Shown: in pieces, positions 43,073 through 55,800 of the stretch
Numbering within the stretch: position 1 is the stretch's first letter
Layout of the letters: each line of letters starts with the position of its first letter
Assembly: GCA_016858145.1 (NCBI GenBank)
Contig: JAEHOE010000005.1
Coordinates: 806,001-870,000, forward strand
DNA: 64,000 nucleotides
Reading direction: 5' to 3'
From: Edaphochlamys debaryana
Taxonomy: Eukaryota; Chlorophyta; Chlorophyceae; Chlamydomonadales
Position numbers and translations under genes: made by a program
The notes under the pieces: generated by a model
The model's input: the letters and a program-made list of their open reading frames with translations, nothing else
What the model was told of the DNA's origin: nothing
The model's database searches: none

Positions 43073-45746
43073 ATGCAGTCCGTTTGCGGCGCAAGCGGTG
43101 GCGTACGGGGACCGCCGCCTGACGGGGTTGTACGACGCTCGCTTCCACTCGACGCACAAGTGAGCAAGAAGGGAGCCAGGGGATGGGTCTAGGGTATAGT
43201 GAGACAGCTCGCAAGCCTGCGCTATCACGGGCCCTTGGCTCTATGCGTCTGTGCCACGTGACCGGCGCTGAGCTGCCGCCCGGGTGCCCAGCTCTGCACC
43301 CCCTGAGCCCAGCGCAGCCATGCGTTTCCCCCCGGAACTGGGTCTGAGCGGCCGGCCCAGCCACAATTCGTCACGACCCGGGTCCAGTGCATTGACCTAC
43401 GGCATGCCCCCGTCAACCTCGCCACGCGCCGCTCCCACCCGGATGTCCCCCCCTGTGTGCGCCCCAGCCTGGCCACACCGCCCGACCTTCGCATCCTGCC
43501 GGAGCGCATCGTGCTGGTGCGGCACGCCGAGTCGGAGGGCAACGTCAACAACCAGGCGTACACGTACATCCCGGACAGCCAGGTCCCGCTGGTGCGTGCC
43601 TAGCTGTCGCGCTTGGGCTGCTCGTTTGCGCGGGCTTGATGAAGCTGGGCGCTCGATGAGCTGTGCACGACGCAGCAGGGCTGTCGGTGGACAGTGGCGT
43701 GTGTCCTGGATGTGGGCCCGATGGCAGCAAGCCAGCTTGCAAGGGAGGTTGGGGGGCTGCAGGGGGGGCTTACGGGGCTACAGTGGCTGGGATCATGTCT
43801 CTTGCCCGCCGGCCCGGTGCGCTCCGCAGACGGCGCGCGGACACATGCAGGCCCGGGAGGCGGGCAAGTTCATCAAGGACGTGTGCACAGAGGCGCACGA
43901 CCGCGACGAGGACTCGTGGCGGCTCTTCTTCTACATCTCGCCCTACAAGCGCTCGCTGCAGACCTACGAGGGCATCTGGTGGGGCCGGAGGAGCTGGGGC
44001 TGCCGGGGTGCGGGGTTCTGAGGCCAGCGCATAACCCCGTACACCGTCCTTGGACCCCGTAAACACCATTTCCGTTGCGTGGGGCCTACGAGCCACGGGG
44101 CTGACCTCTTGCCTGCCTGCTATTGCGAGCTTTGTGCCCCGCAGCTCGCAGTTCCCCAGCCAGAACTTGCTGGGGGTGCAGGAGGAGGTGCAGCTGCGGG
44201 AGCAGGACTTCGGGTGAGCCTGCTAGCGGAGGCTGGTGGGGGCTGGGGGCGGAGGCATGGCCCCCAACACTCGCAGCCGAGGCTCGCAGCGATCGGGCCT
44301 GGTGGGGGTTGGCAACCAGTTTGCACAATCAACGAACCCATGCGCCCTGCCTTTCATACCTGCAGGAACTTCCAGGACCTGCAGGGCAAGCAGCGGGAGA
44401 AGGCGGAGCGGCTCCGGTTCGGGCGCTTCTTCTACCGGTGGGGCCGGCCGGACGGAGGAGCTGCGGATGGGGGGCAGGGCTTGGGAATGGTGCGAGGGAA
44501 TAGGGCATGGGCTGCGGCGCTGCTACATGGCTCCGCGGCGTGGGTTGTAGCCAGCAGGGCCCGGACAGTGGGAGAAGACGGCTTGCTTGCTCGGAGGCAT
44601 GCACTGCAGCCACACCAGCCGGTCCATACGTGGGCGGCACTTGAGCGATCGGCGCGCCCGGTGCCTAGCGGAGCACGCTGTGGGGCGTTGCTTAGACGCG
44701 AAGCCGGCAAGCGGTCCAACCTCTACCGAAGCCTTCAGCAGGACCAGCGACACTAGGGCCGGAGCAAGTCTGCGTCCTCATGGGGTTTCGGGCTTTCGGA
44801 TGGTTCTGGCAGGCGCACCGGCCAACTCTCTTGTCAGGCAGCATGGCTGGCTCTGACCGCCGCCCCGCCCCGCCCCGTCCTTCGCTTGCCGCCAGCTTCC
44901 CCAACGGCGAGTCGGGCGCTGACGTGTACGACCGGATCACGATCTTCGAGGACCACATGGTGCGGGACATCAACGCAGGTGCGCGCGGACCAGGGAGCAG
45001 AGCTGGCGGGGACGGGGCTGAGCATGCACATCTGCACGACATAAGCTGTCGTCCGCTTGCCAACGCTGGGAGCTCGGCCGGGCTGGCTGGGGCTCTTGAG
45101 AGCCGCTTGGCCACCTGCACAAGGCTTATGCTTGGCGCTTGGTCGGCATCGCAGGGCGCTTCGCGGAGAACACGTCCCTGGTGCTGGTCAGCCACGGACT
45201 GGCGCTGCGGGTCTTCCTCATGCGCTGGTGGGACGGGGGGCCCGGGGCTGAGTGTTGGGGCAGGGTGCAGGTAGGAGCCTGCACCCTGCAGGGCAAGGGA
45301 GCCAGCGGAGTGCCGGCCAGACAAGGGCGCTGGGTCGGGCCTCCTGCCATCCCATGTCTCAACGCCTTCGGCGCCCCCTTGGTCCCCCCCAGGTTCCACT
45401 GGACGGTGGACGAGTTCCTGTCCGTGTACAACCCGGGCAACGCAGAGGTGCGGCACCGGGCGCGAGGGGCGGGCTACAGGCGTCTGGGCGAGGACTCCTG
45501 GGCCGTGCCCGTACCGCCCTTGCACACCACACCACGCCCCCGCGAACTCCCCCCCGTAACCCCCCCCCTCAGCCCATCATCCTGGAGCGTGTGCCCATCA
45601 CGCCCGACGCCTCCTGGCGCCACACCAAGTCCATGTACCGCCTCACGCCCGACAGCATGGAGCGCCTGCGGGGCTGCACGGAGGAGATGTGCTCCACGGA
45701 CCACCTGCCGCGACCCGGGCTCAAGGTCTCCACGCGGCTCATGTGA
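43073..45746 (+). CDS. Histidine phosphatase superfamily protein (phosphoglycerate-mutase-like, AT74/DET1 type)
   Basis: Nine exons: 43073-43159 (tentative), 43361-43591, 43830-43978, 44145-44213, 44366-44437, 44896-44978, 45155-45227, 45393-45447 and 45573-45746, GT-AG and in phase, 330 residues. The family uses a phospho-histidine intermediate; plant AT74 and yeast Det1 are distant relatives of phosphoglycerate mutase and their substrates are poorly known. Conserved parts: PERIVLVRHAESEGN (76-90, nucleophile His84; the usual RHG is RHA), YISPYKRSLQTYEGI, GVQEEVQLREQDFGNFQ, RFGRFFYRFPNGESGADVYD, LVLVSHGLALRVFLMRW (second His about 244), and FHWTVDEF...NPGNAE. Exons 2-9 are secure. The 5' end is not: the first secure exon has no in-frame ATG, so either the short exon at 43073 or the upstream coiled-coil ORF supplies the start. 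Confidence 0.82.
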
Positions 45747-47331
45747 CTGCGGGTGGCGCGCGCCCGGGAGCTCGTGGCCCCCCACGGCACCGGGCGCCCG
45801 CCCCAGGTATTTGCGGCGCTGGAAGGAGGGGGCGGAGGCGGAGGTGGAGGTGGAGGTGGAGGTGGCGGCCCGTAGTTTTGCACCATGTGCAGGGCGCTCC
45901 TGTGGTACCGGCACCTGTGGAGGTCCGGATGCTAGGCCTCGTAAGTTTTGGATGCAAGAACTTGTGGAGTGGGAGGAGGGTCATGGGTTGTTGTTCAGGG
46001 CCCGGCAGCTGCATGGGTGTTGCATTGGAGCCTGGGCTGCCCCCGCCTGGGGCGGCTGTGAGATCGCCTGGCGGGGCCACACGCCCGGCCCATGCACCAA
46101 GCGTATGCTGGCGGTAGGTGTGCGTTTGGCTGTTGGCTGGTGGCTTGTACTTTATAGTGATGAGAGTGGCTGAATAGCGAGGGCGTGGGTGAGAGCGCAT
46201 GAAAGGTGTTAGTGCGCTTGGCAGCCGAGGTTTGACGATTGGGGGCTGGGGGCTGGCATGCAGTGGTCTTAGCTGCGGGGTGTGAGTTGAACGCTGGCCC
46301 CGCTTCATGCTGGCGGCCGTTGAGGCAACGAGAGTCGCTGGGCCGTGAGCGTGGTGTGAGCGTCGAGGGAGCGTGCGTATGGACAGGGGCTGGCGAGCTT
46401 TTGCGGGCTGCGCTTACTGATTTTGCGCATGCGGCGTTCGCCCGAGAGCGGGGGCACGGTGCATGGTGGAGCTTGCAATACTTCATCTTGCATGCGGCAG
46501 GACGCGGTGCAACGGTCGTTTGTGGCTTTGTGGCTCGCGCCCGTGGGCGCCTGTGAGCTGGCCTCACAGTCGTTCAGGGCCCGGCCCGGCTGACCGCCAG
46601 TTGCCCAGTTGGTGTGGTTGGTGGTACCGGATGAGGGCGGATCACGGGGCCCCTGTGCGGTGCCACGGCAATGCACGATGGGTATCATCAGCGGATGGTG
46701 TCTAATGCGGATGGAGGTACTTGCATGAGCTATGCAGCGTAACCGATGATGAGGCGAGGGACCAGGCAAGACTGGGCGAGCTGGGTAGGGCGGAATGGAC
46801 AATACGGCGTCCAGGACCCTGGACGGCTACCCTGCAGCACCATCTAGCCCTGCCTAACTCAGCCTGGGCCTGGCAGCTGGGTGGCTGGAGCTGCGGGCCC
46901 TACCCGAAGCTCGAGAATGTGGACATGGATGGCTCGAGAAGCTTGCAGGGCCAGAAACGGCCGCAGGCATTGCGAGCACGACCACACAATAGAGTCGCGC
47001 TGCGGGTAGTGCCATGCGTCGCGAGAGCGCGGGGACGTCGTTTTTGGGGTGTTGCGAAGCGCCGGAACTCCGCCGCACGCAGGCAAGCAGCGCCAGTTCC
47101 TACTTCGCCGGGAGGTGCAGGCATCCATGACAAGCCCTGATCAGTACCCATCGACATCAGAAGGTGCCCCTGCGCGGTGATCACTTAATAGCCGATGAGC
47201 GGAAGCCGTTCCTTCCGTGCAAGCACAGAAGCATCCGAACTCTCGCGACATCAATACACCGGAACTACTGTGCATGCTGATCACATAGTGGGAGGGCCTA
47301 GGAGGCTCAGCTCTCGCTAATACCGCTCGCG
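45747..47331. other. Intergenic region between phosphatase and DPE1
   Basis: 1.6 kb between two + strand genes. A (GGAGGT)n microsatellite at about 45833-45866 is in the phosphatase 3' UTR. The downstream half is lower in GC and presumably includes the DPE1 promoter. No coding ORF is convincing. Confidence 0.4.
45833..45866. repeat. (GGAGGT)n/(GGAGGC) microsatellite
   Basis: Five or six tandem hexanucleotide units about 90 nt after the phosphatase stop codon. Confidence 0.85.
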
Positions 47332-50300
47332 ATGCTGCCGGGGGCGTGCTCCCTGGGGCAGGGCGTGAGCTCCAGGACCCATATCTCTCGACGCCAGCTA
47401 GTAGCGCCCGTTGCTCGTAGTGTCAGCGCGCGGCGGGTGTGCCTGCCCCGCGCCGGAAGGAGCCGCGCCTCGACGACGCAAGTCTCCGCGTTCTTCAAGA
47501 CGGGGCCTTCCCCCGGGGACACCCTCCCAAAGGACTATGACAAGAATGTCCCCGAATATAACAAGGGGCGGCGTGCGGGCGTGCTGGTCCACCCGACCAG
47601 CCTGCCGGGCCCCTTCGGCATCGGCGAGATAGGCGAGGAGGCAAGGCGCCTCGTCGACTGGCTCGTTGAATCAGGCATGCAGTGCTGGCAGCTGCTGCCT
47701 CTCGTTCCGCCGGACCCAATGTTCTACTCGCCCTACTCGGGCACGGACGCGAGTGCCGGTAACCCGCTCGTCATCTCCATCGACGACCTCATAAAGGACG
47801 GCCTGCTGGAGCACCACGAGACGCCCCCTCGCGTGCCCGTGGGCAACATCGACTACCCGGCGGTGGCCGCCGGCAAGAACCCTCTCCTGAAGCTGGCCGC
47901 GCAGCGGCTGCTCAAGGATGAGAAGCATGCCGGCCTCCGCGAGGCCTACCTCAAGTGGCGCAAGTCCCACGCCTGGGTGGAGGACTCGGCGCTCTTTGAC
48001 GTCGCTCGCAACCTGCCCGACCTCTCGCAGCTGGCGTGGTGGGAGTGGCCCGAGCCGCTGCGCCTGCGCCAGCCCGCGGCCCTGACGGAGTTCAAGGAGC
48101 AGCACAAGGACGCGATCGATGAGTTCATTGCGATCCAGTACCTGTTCGACAAGCAGTGGATGGCGCTGCGGGTGAGGCAGAGCAGGGGCCGAGGGGCGGG
48201 AGCACGGGGGTGGGGACGAGGGCCACGCGGGGGCAGACAGGGCGGAGGCGAGCGGCAAGGGCCAGGGTTTCGGGGCAGGATCAGGGTCTCACCAGGTGCA
48301 GAAGCACGGTAGAGGGTGAGGAGGGTTAGCTGCTGAGGCCGGTGAGTGTAGCGTGGCGGTACAGGCTTGTCCGTATCGTGCCGCCTGGCTCCCCCTCGTG
48401 ACGTAACTTGCCGTACGCTGCCGTACCCCCCTCCAGAAATACGCCAACGACCGGGGCATCAAGATCATCGGCGACATGCCCATCTACGTGGGCGGCCACT
48501 CGGCCGACGTGTGGGCCAACCGCCAGCTGTTCGAGCTGAACGAGGCGGGCCTGCCGGAGCAGGTCAGCGGAGTGCCGCCGGACGCCTTCTCGGAGACAGG
48601 TGGGCGTTGCGGGGTGCGCCTTTGGCGGAAGGGGAAAGGGGCCCCAGGGTTTGAGCGGTTGGGGGTGGCTGGGATGCGGTTTCGAGCAGTCCATGGTGCG
48701 GCCCTCGCGTGTCGGCTGCATCCGGGTGGGGTGACTCGAGTGGCCGCTCACGCGTGCCTAGTGGGGTGCGTTCGCGAGCTCGCCGCAACGTGTGTGCCTG
48801 TGTCCCGCGTGCAGGCCAGCTGTGGGGCAGCCCGCTGTACAAGTGGCCGGCGCACAAGAAGCAGGACTTCAAGTGGTGGACGCAGCGCATGGCCCGCACG
48901 CTGGAGATGTACGACGAGTGCCGCATCGACCACTTCCGCGGCTTCGCGGGTGCGTGCAGGCCTGAGCGGCCTCTGTGCTTTGCACGAAAGCCGGAAGTGG
49001 TCCTTCCCCTTAGCCCGTAGCTTACGCGAGCCACCAATGGCCTGGAGCCTGGACCATCCCTTACCTCCTCGCCACCCCCATCCCCTCGCCCATGACCCCC
49101 TCCCCACCATCATGCCGCTCAATTTCTTGCACCCAACTCCCTGTACCCGCCCCCCCTCCCCGCAGGCTACTGGTCCGTTGCCGCCACCGAGAAGACCGCC
49201 ATGAACGGCGTGTGGCGGCAGGGCCCCGGGGAGGACCTATTCCGCGCCATGAAGCGGGCGCTGGGCAAGGTGCCCATCCTGGCGGAGGACCTGGGGGTCA
49301 TCACCACGGACGTGGTGGCGCTCAGGTGGGGTGGGGCCGAGGCTTGGGAGTGGGGTTGTGGGAAGCAACGATGGCGGGCTGGGGGCTGCGCGGGAGCTTG
49401 CGGAGGTTACATCCCGCATGAGCACGGTGTCAGCGGGTGTAGCTTGAGCTGGGTGCCTTGCGGGCTGCCCGCGGGCCATGGGGAGGAACGGGAGCCGGTT
49501 CCCTGCGAGGCGTCTCAAGAGGCCTGAGCTGAAGCTGAATGCCACACAAGGTCATGATGGCCGACGGGGGTGCAGAGCGCGGAGGTGCTGGGCTAGGGCA
49601 GGGCAGCGAGCGCCCAACCTCTCCCTCTCCGCTGTATCTGCAGGGAGGGCATCGGCGCCCCGGGCATGGTGGTGCTGCAGTTCGCGTGGGGCGGCGGCCC
49701 CACCAACGTGCACCTGCCGCACAACCACTACGAGAACTGCTTCGTCTACCCCGGCACCCACGACAACGAGACCACGGTGCGTGGCGCATGCAGGGCTGGG
49801 GGCGGGATGCATCACTCTGGAGCTCATGACTCAAGTGGAGGGCGCAAGGGGGCTTCAGCAACGCGGGGGGTTGCATGCGCATGCACGGCGGGCCTGGGGG
49901 GCGTAAGCAGCAGCGCGAGGAGCAGGAAGGCTGCGACATGCCGCGTGGACGGGGCTCACAACAGGGCGAGGTGGGGATAGTATGGACACTGAGGACCACA
50001 GTCGCACGGCCGGCGCAGTGCGGCTGCCCGTGCATGAACATCGGTGCTCGGTCTGAGCCCTCTCCCGCGGTTGCCTCCGCAGGTGGGCTGGTTCCGCGGC
50101 TCCGCCACGCCCACCGACAAGGCCTACCTGACCAGCTACCTGCACACGCGCGGCGACGACATCGCCTGGGACTTCCTGCGCGCCTGCATGGCCTCGGTGC
50201 CCAAGACGTGCGTCATGCAGATGCAGGTGAGCAGCCGGGGGGAGGGGCGGTGGAGGAAGGGAAGGGAGGGGAGACGGAGGGGCCTGGGGCCGGCGTTTCG

Positions 50301-50741
50301 GCGTGCGTCGGGTAGGGGCAGGACTCGGCCTGTCCCGCTGTCATGCGTTTCGGCGGGCTTCGACGAATGGACGGTACCGGCGCACCTTACAAATGCCAAA
50401 CTAAACACTAAACACACCCCAAGCTCCCTCGCGCCTCCCTGCTCTCTCTGCTCCTGCTTCGTGTGGCTGCCCGCAAGTGTTCTGGAGGCACCAATGCGGC
50501 AGCAGCAACCCGGCAGCCCTAACACTCCAGCCTGCCCGTCCGCCCCATTCCCCCCCCCCAGGACGTCATGCGCCTGGACAACAGCGCTCGCATGAACACG
50601 CCCGGCGTGGCGGCGGGCAACTGGCGCTGGCGCATGGGCGACGGGGGCGTGTGGGAGCGGCTCAAGCGCGAGGGCGGGGACCTGCGCAAGCTGGCCGAGG
50701 AGACCAACCGCCTGCCCAAGGCGCCCAAGAAGGCGGAGTGA
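47332..50741 (+). CDS. DPE1: 4-alpha-Glucanotransferase, plastidic disproportionating enzyme (EC 2.4.1.25)
   Basis: D-enzyme of GH77: transfers maltodextrin segments between glucans in starch metabolism; in Chlamydomonas reinhardtii loss of this enzyme is the sta11 phenotype. Seven exons: 47332-48171, 48437-48599, 48815-48949, 49166-49325, 49644-49776, 50083-50226 and 50562-50741. All are GT-AG and in phase, giving 584 residues, the usual length. Residues 1 to about 55 are Ser/Arg/Val-rich, a plastid transit peptide. GH77 hallmarks: GVLVHPTSLPGPFGIGEIG (from 83), GDMPIYVGGHSADVWAN (about 295), the nucleophile region ECRIDHFRGF (about 370), acid/base region ILAEDLGVIT, and the transition-state stabiliser region PGTHDNETT followed by VGWFRG. 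The C terminus NWRWRM is also conserved. The first ATG gives a sensible transit peptide. Confidence 0.97.
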
Positions 50742-51388
50742 GCGGGAGCGGGCGGTGCGGTGAGGCGGGTGGTGGCAGGGAGGATGGAGCGCAAGGCGGG
50801 CGTTGCGTATGGAGCGGGGTGCGGCGAACGGATGAGGCTGTGGATGAAGGGTGGAGGCAAGGCGTTGCTGGGAAGTGGGTTGGGAGCAGAAGGGGTCGTG
50901 GAGGAAGGGAGCGTGGCGCTGGGAGGCCGGCGACAACCAAGGGCGGGCGTGGGGTTGGTGCGTGACCCGCAGCAGTGGCAGGTATTTCGTTGTCCACTTT
51001 GAGCCTTGCCGTGCGGAGAGCAATGCAGGGAGCGGCCAGTTGCTGCGACGACTCGAGAATACTACCTCGGGGGACATGGGGTTTGGGGGCATGGGGTGTG
51101 CTTTGAGAGCGTTGAGAGTCCGAATGAAACGAGAGCGGACCCCGGACTAGTAATCCTCTGCGGCGTGAGCCGCGAACCCAGCCCAGGCCAGGCGTTGTGT
51201 ATGCAGCGGTGTACGGCAGAGCAGTGCGCGGGGACCGGGGAGTTGGCGTTGAGGAGGGCCTGGAGGCTGGGACCGTGGGCATGGAACTCCGTTGCGTGGT
51301 TGGAATTGGGGCAGCCAGCTCGCATGCATCGTCTGTGGGCAACAATGCTTTCGTGGGGCCTCGTGTCGACCATCTGCGCGCGCTGTGT
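50742..51388. other. DPE1 3' flank
   Basis: About 650 bp from the DPE1 stop to the transposable element. It is G-rich on + with no TGTAA evident by eye and no supported gene. Confidence 0.35.
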
Positions 51389-51396
51389 ACGGTACT

Positions 51397-51970
51397 CAGT
51401 GTTGCTATCTTAGTGCGGAAGTGCGGGGGAGTGAGGCCATCCCGCACTTTCGGTGACGGAAAGAGCCTCATGTGCGGAAGCTCCCGCACTTGTGTAGCAA
51501 AGTTTGGTTGCGAGTGCGGCCCGCGCCGGCACATTTTTGAGCCTTCTGGCGGCTCAGGTGCGGGGGCCCCTCAACCCCTGGGGGGCCCACCGAACGGGCG
51601 CGGCCAGCCGGGCAGGCAGTCCCCTTCCCACCCCCACCGTCCAGCCCGCATCACATGCACTTGCAGCATACACTACGGGGTTGCTGCTGGAATTCAAGAC
51701 CCCCAGTTGCCCGCCTACATCAGCTCATGCACTAGGGCGAGAGCCAGGCAGACTCATCCGCTTGAAACAGGCCTCCAGAACGCCGCGCCCTCCGCTACAC
51801 TCCACCGCACTCTCCCGCACTTCTGGGCGGCAAGCGCTTGCCAAGTGCGGTCGCACGTTTTGGGCCGCCAAGGGCCACGAAGTGCGGCCCGCTTTCGCAC
51901 TCTTGGGCTTGGACCCGAGGTCCGAGTGCGGGACCTCCCGCACTTCGGCCCAGGGAAGATAGCAACGCTG
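51397..51970. mobile_element. hAT-like MITE with 15-bp TIRs and 8-bp target duplication
   Basis: Left terminus CAGTGTTGCTATCTT (51397-51411) and right terminus AAGATAGCAACGCTG (51956-51970) are inverted repeats with one mismatch. They are flanked by the direct repeat ACGGTACT (51389-51396 and 51971-51978). An 8-bp duplication and a terminus beginning CAG fit the hAT superfamily. Inside are many copies of AGTGCGG/CCGCACT in both orientations, typical of subterminal transposase-binding repeats. No transposase is encoded, so the 574-bp element is non-autonomous. Confidence 0.8.
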
Positions 51971-51978
51971 ACGGTACT

Positions 51979-52843
51979 GCGTCTCTGTGCAGTGGCGCCG
52001 CAATAACCTCGGGCGGAGCGGGCGACTCGCAAGCCAGTGTGATACTGTAAATGTCACGCCGGCCAGTGCCGTCCCAGCCATTGTCCAGCCTCCCGTCCGA
52101 GTTCCGACTGCCGCTCGGGTCCTGTTCAGCATCAAACAGCGATCCCACCAGCACCCCGCCTGTAGCATCCGGACCACCCCTCCTCCTCGCAGTACCTCCC
52201 TTGACCCTCTTCACACCGGCTCGGCCACAAAATCGGCGCGCCGCTTAGCACCGTCACCGGCCGCTTCAGCTCACACCTTCAACTAGACGGCCAACCCATC
52301 GTCAGCAACTCAAAACGGCTGGGCTGCCTTGCCTGCCCGCAATGCCTCCTCGCCTGGCCGCACACCCAACGCAACATCACGTCAACAGGCAACCTCCGAA
52401 AGCACAGGCCTAGCCAGGGCCAGGGGCCCCTAAGCGGCCGACTCCATCTTAATCACGCGCGAACAGCACAGCCTGCTACCGATACATACTCACGGAGCAG
52501 TCCAGGAAGAAGGAACCCTCAGCCTGACTCACCACAGCGGCGTCCAGGTAGACGTGCTGTACCTACGCTCACGCTTGGTTCACACCCCCAGCCCCACCCC
52601 ACCCCAACAATGTTCACAATTCCATGACTTTCTCCTCTTGAGGCCCAGCGGATCCCCTGAACCGCGACACAGCAAGCGCTCGACGCAAACGCTTAGCCCT
52701 AGCCCGTCCCTAGCGTCCGGCACGACCCACGCACATCGGCGTAGTGGTGCCGGCCTCCACACCCCCTCTCCTTCCCCACCCTGCCCTTACGGACACCCCA
52801 GCCTGCGCCGCAACCCCCCGATCGCACACCCCGCACTCCCCGC
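51979..52843. other. Intergenic region between the MITE and the diflavin reductase 3' end
   Basis: About 865 bp, pyrimidine-rich on +, comprising the 3' UTR of the minus-strand reductase and the far 3' flank of DPE1. A TGTAA (+) lies at about 52045. No gene is supported. Confidence 0.35.
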
Positions 52844-55800
52844 TCAGTACCAGACGTCGCGCTGGTAGCGGCCCGTCTCCGACAGCTGTGCTAGGTAGGC
52901 CTCGGCCGCCTGCTGCCCCCCCGGCAGCCGCTCGGCCAGCAGCGCCAGCAGCGCTCTCTCCACGGAGCCAGCCATGGAGCTGGCGTCGCCGCACACGTAG
53001 AAGTGGCCGCCCGCCTGCAGCAGGCCCCACACCAGCTCCGCGCTCTCGGTCAGGCGGTTCTGCACGTACACCTTCTCCTTCTGCGGGGCGGGGCGGAACG
53101 GGGTGCGAGGTTGGGTGAGAGGGTGAGGAAAGGAGAATAAGAGAAGAGAAGCGGCTGCACGGCGCGAAGGGCGGTGGAAGGGATGGGGAAGCCAGGTGGC
53201 GTGGGTCGTATTGGGCTGGCTGCGGCAGCAGGGAAGCGCGCACCTGCTGGCGGGAGAAGGCGGTGAAGAGCTTGATCTTGTCCGCGGCGGCCCACTCCTC
53301 CAGCAGCGGGCCGTACAGGTAGTCCTGGTCGGAGCGGCGGCAGCCGAAGTACAGCACCATGCGCCCCGCCTGCCCCTGCTGCCCCTCTCCCTGCTGCTGC
53401 TGCGTGGCCAGCAGGCGCTCGAGGATGAAGGAGCGGAAGGGCGCCAGGCCGGTGCCGGGGCCGACCATGATGATGGGCGTGGCGTGCGAGGCGGGCAGGC
53501 GGAAGTCGGGGTTCTTGTGGACGTAGCACAGCACGCGGGCGCCCACCTGCGGGGTGGAAGGAAAGGGGAGGAGGGGGAGGGTGGTGATTGGGATAAGGTT
53601 TTGGGGCGTGGAGGGGTGAGCGGTGAAGCACTGGGAGCCAGTGTGCTGGATACCGGAACCGCTATAGGAGCCAAAGCAGGGCGGTGGCTTGTCGACGGAG
53701 CAGCCCTGGCGCGCCCCCGCACCTCCAGGCGGTCCGACAGCAGCGTGGAGCACACGCCGATGCGGTCCTTGCCCAGGCTCACGTACTTGACCTCGGCCAC
53801 GGTCACCTGCACGGCATGAAGTGGGCGCTCAGCGGAGCAGCAAAGTGCATGCCTTCTCATGCACGCTGCTGGGTTTTACACGCGCATCGCGCTTTGCGGG
53901 ACAATCCTTCCCTGCACTCCGTGTCGGGCGCACCTGCACGCGCGCGGGGTTCTCCAGCGGCGACGAGGAGATGGAGTAGAGGCGCGGCTGCAGCTGGCGC
54001 AGACCCGACAGCACCTGCGCGGCGCGGACACGGCACGAACAGCGCAGCGTGAGGACCAGGCCCCAGCCACCACCTGTCAATGTGACAGCCACCAACTTCG
54101 CCTCAGACACTCCCCGTTCGCGGCTCCGCGCCCGCAAGCTCTAACAACGCGAAGCCCAGCCCCACCTGCGCCGTCGTGAGCTTGGCGGGGGCGGCATCCG
54201 CCAGCACGTCCACCACGTGGCGGGGGGCCAGGTAGGCCTCCAGGGCGGCCGTGTCGGCGAGGGCCTGCTTGAGGGCCTCGGCCTTGGAGGGCGCCGCGTC
54301 GGCGGTGCCGTTGGCGTGACCGTTGGCGTGGCCGTTAGCGGTGCCGTTGGCGGTTGCGGCCAGGGCCGCCACGAGGAGCTTGAGCAGCTCGGGCTTGGGC
54401 GAACTGGGCCAAGGGCGAAAGGTGGGTGGTTAAGGAGGGTCAGACGAGGCTTGGCAGGAGTGCCCGGTCCCTCGGTGGCGCGAAGGGCAAGCCGCAGGCC
54501 AAAGCAGCCGTGGCCAGGCGCAGTACAAGGTGGGCCGGGGTCCGTGGCCTAAGCCCCTGGGGCCCCACTCACCGCAGGTCGTAGCAGCGGGTGAGGGCGT
54601 CGGCCAGGGGCAGGGTGCCGCCCGGGCTGGCGCCCGGCTCCTCGTAGTGCCACGAGGGCACGGGCACCGCCTCGGAGGCGGAGGCGCCCATCACGCGGAT
54701 CAGCTCCTCCACGGCCTGCAGGCGCGCACAGGCACAGCACGTCAGGCATATCACGGGCGGCAAGGCAGGGGGGGTGGGGTTCCCCCGGTCCGAGTCTCAC
54801 TTGCACAGGGCTCAACCGCACTCCAGCGCCCGCCCCTACAATCCACGGCAGCATACCTTGGGGTCGTTGGTAGGGTAGAGCCCCAGCGCGTCGCCCGGCA
54901 GGTAGGCCAGGCCCGAGTCGCCCAGGTCCAGCTCCATGCGGATGGTGTTCTTGTCCTCGGGGCCAGACACGGCGCACAGGCCCTCCAGCGCCAGCACGGT
55001 GGCGGGGTAGGGCCGGCTCTTGCCCCACTTCTTGGGCGCGTGGGCCTTGGCGCTGTCGTCCGCGGGGCCGCCAACGGCTGCGTGCGAGGGGCGTGTGAGG
55101 TGTCGGGTTAGGGGCGGACGAGGGCGAGGGGCCAGACCGATCCTTGCTTTTGCTGCCGCTCTCCGTCGCCTCGCTGCCTCTCTTGCTGCGGCAACTGCGA
55201 CCAGCCGCCACTGCTGGCCCGCCCTCTCTGTACGCCCCGTGCCTCCTGCAGCGCTCACCCAGGCCGAGCTCGGAGAAGCTCCTGAGCGCCAGGCCCTTGA
55301 CCCCCTCCACCGCCGACGCCAGCCAGTCGTCCACCACCGGCCAGTCCTCCTTGTTCACGTCAGCGCGGGCCGCCAGCCGCTTGGCGCCCGCCGTCTCGAG
55401 AGCGGCATCAATGAGCTTTCCGCAGCGGCAAAAGTGAGTGTAGGACCTGCGAGCGTGGCACCAGTCCTCGCGTTAAGGCGTACGCCGAAGGAGAGGCTGG
55501 TGCCTTCCGGGGACGCGGGAGCGCAGCACCCTGACCAGCGCGGACGGGCAAGCTAGCCCACGAGTGCGCCCCGCCCGACCCAGATGGCAAGCTGGCCACA
55601 GCAGGACAAGAGAAGGCGGACTCTTGATTCGCGCACGTCCAACGCTGGTGAGAGCTGCCCGAAATCCCGGGCCGACACCTCCCCGACCCAGATGGCAGCC
55701 AGGGGCCGCGGGTGGCTTGACTCACTGGTCCCCCAGGGCGCACACGGAGAAGCTGAGGTGCGCCAGGCTGCCCGCCTTGCCCGCGAAGAGCCACTCGCAG

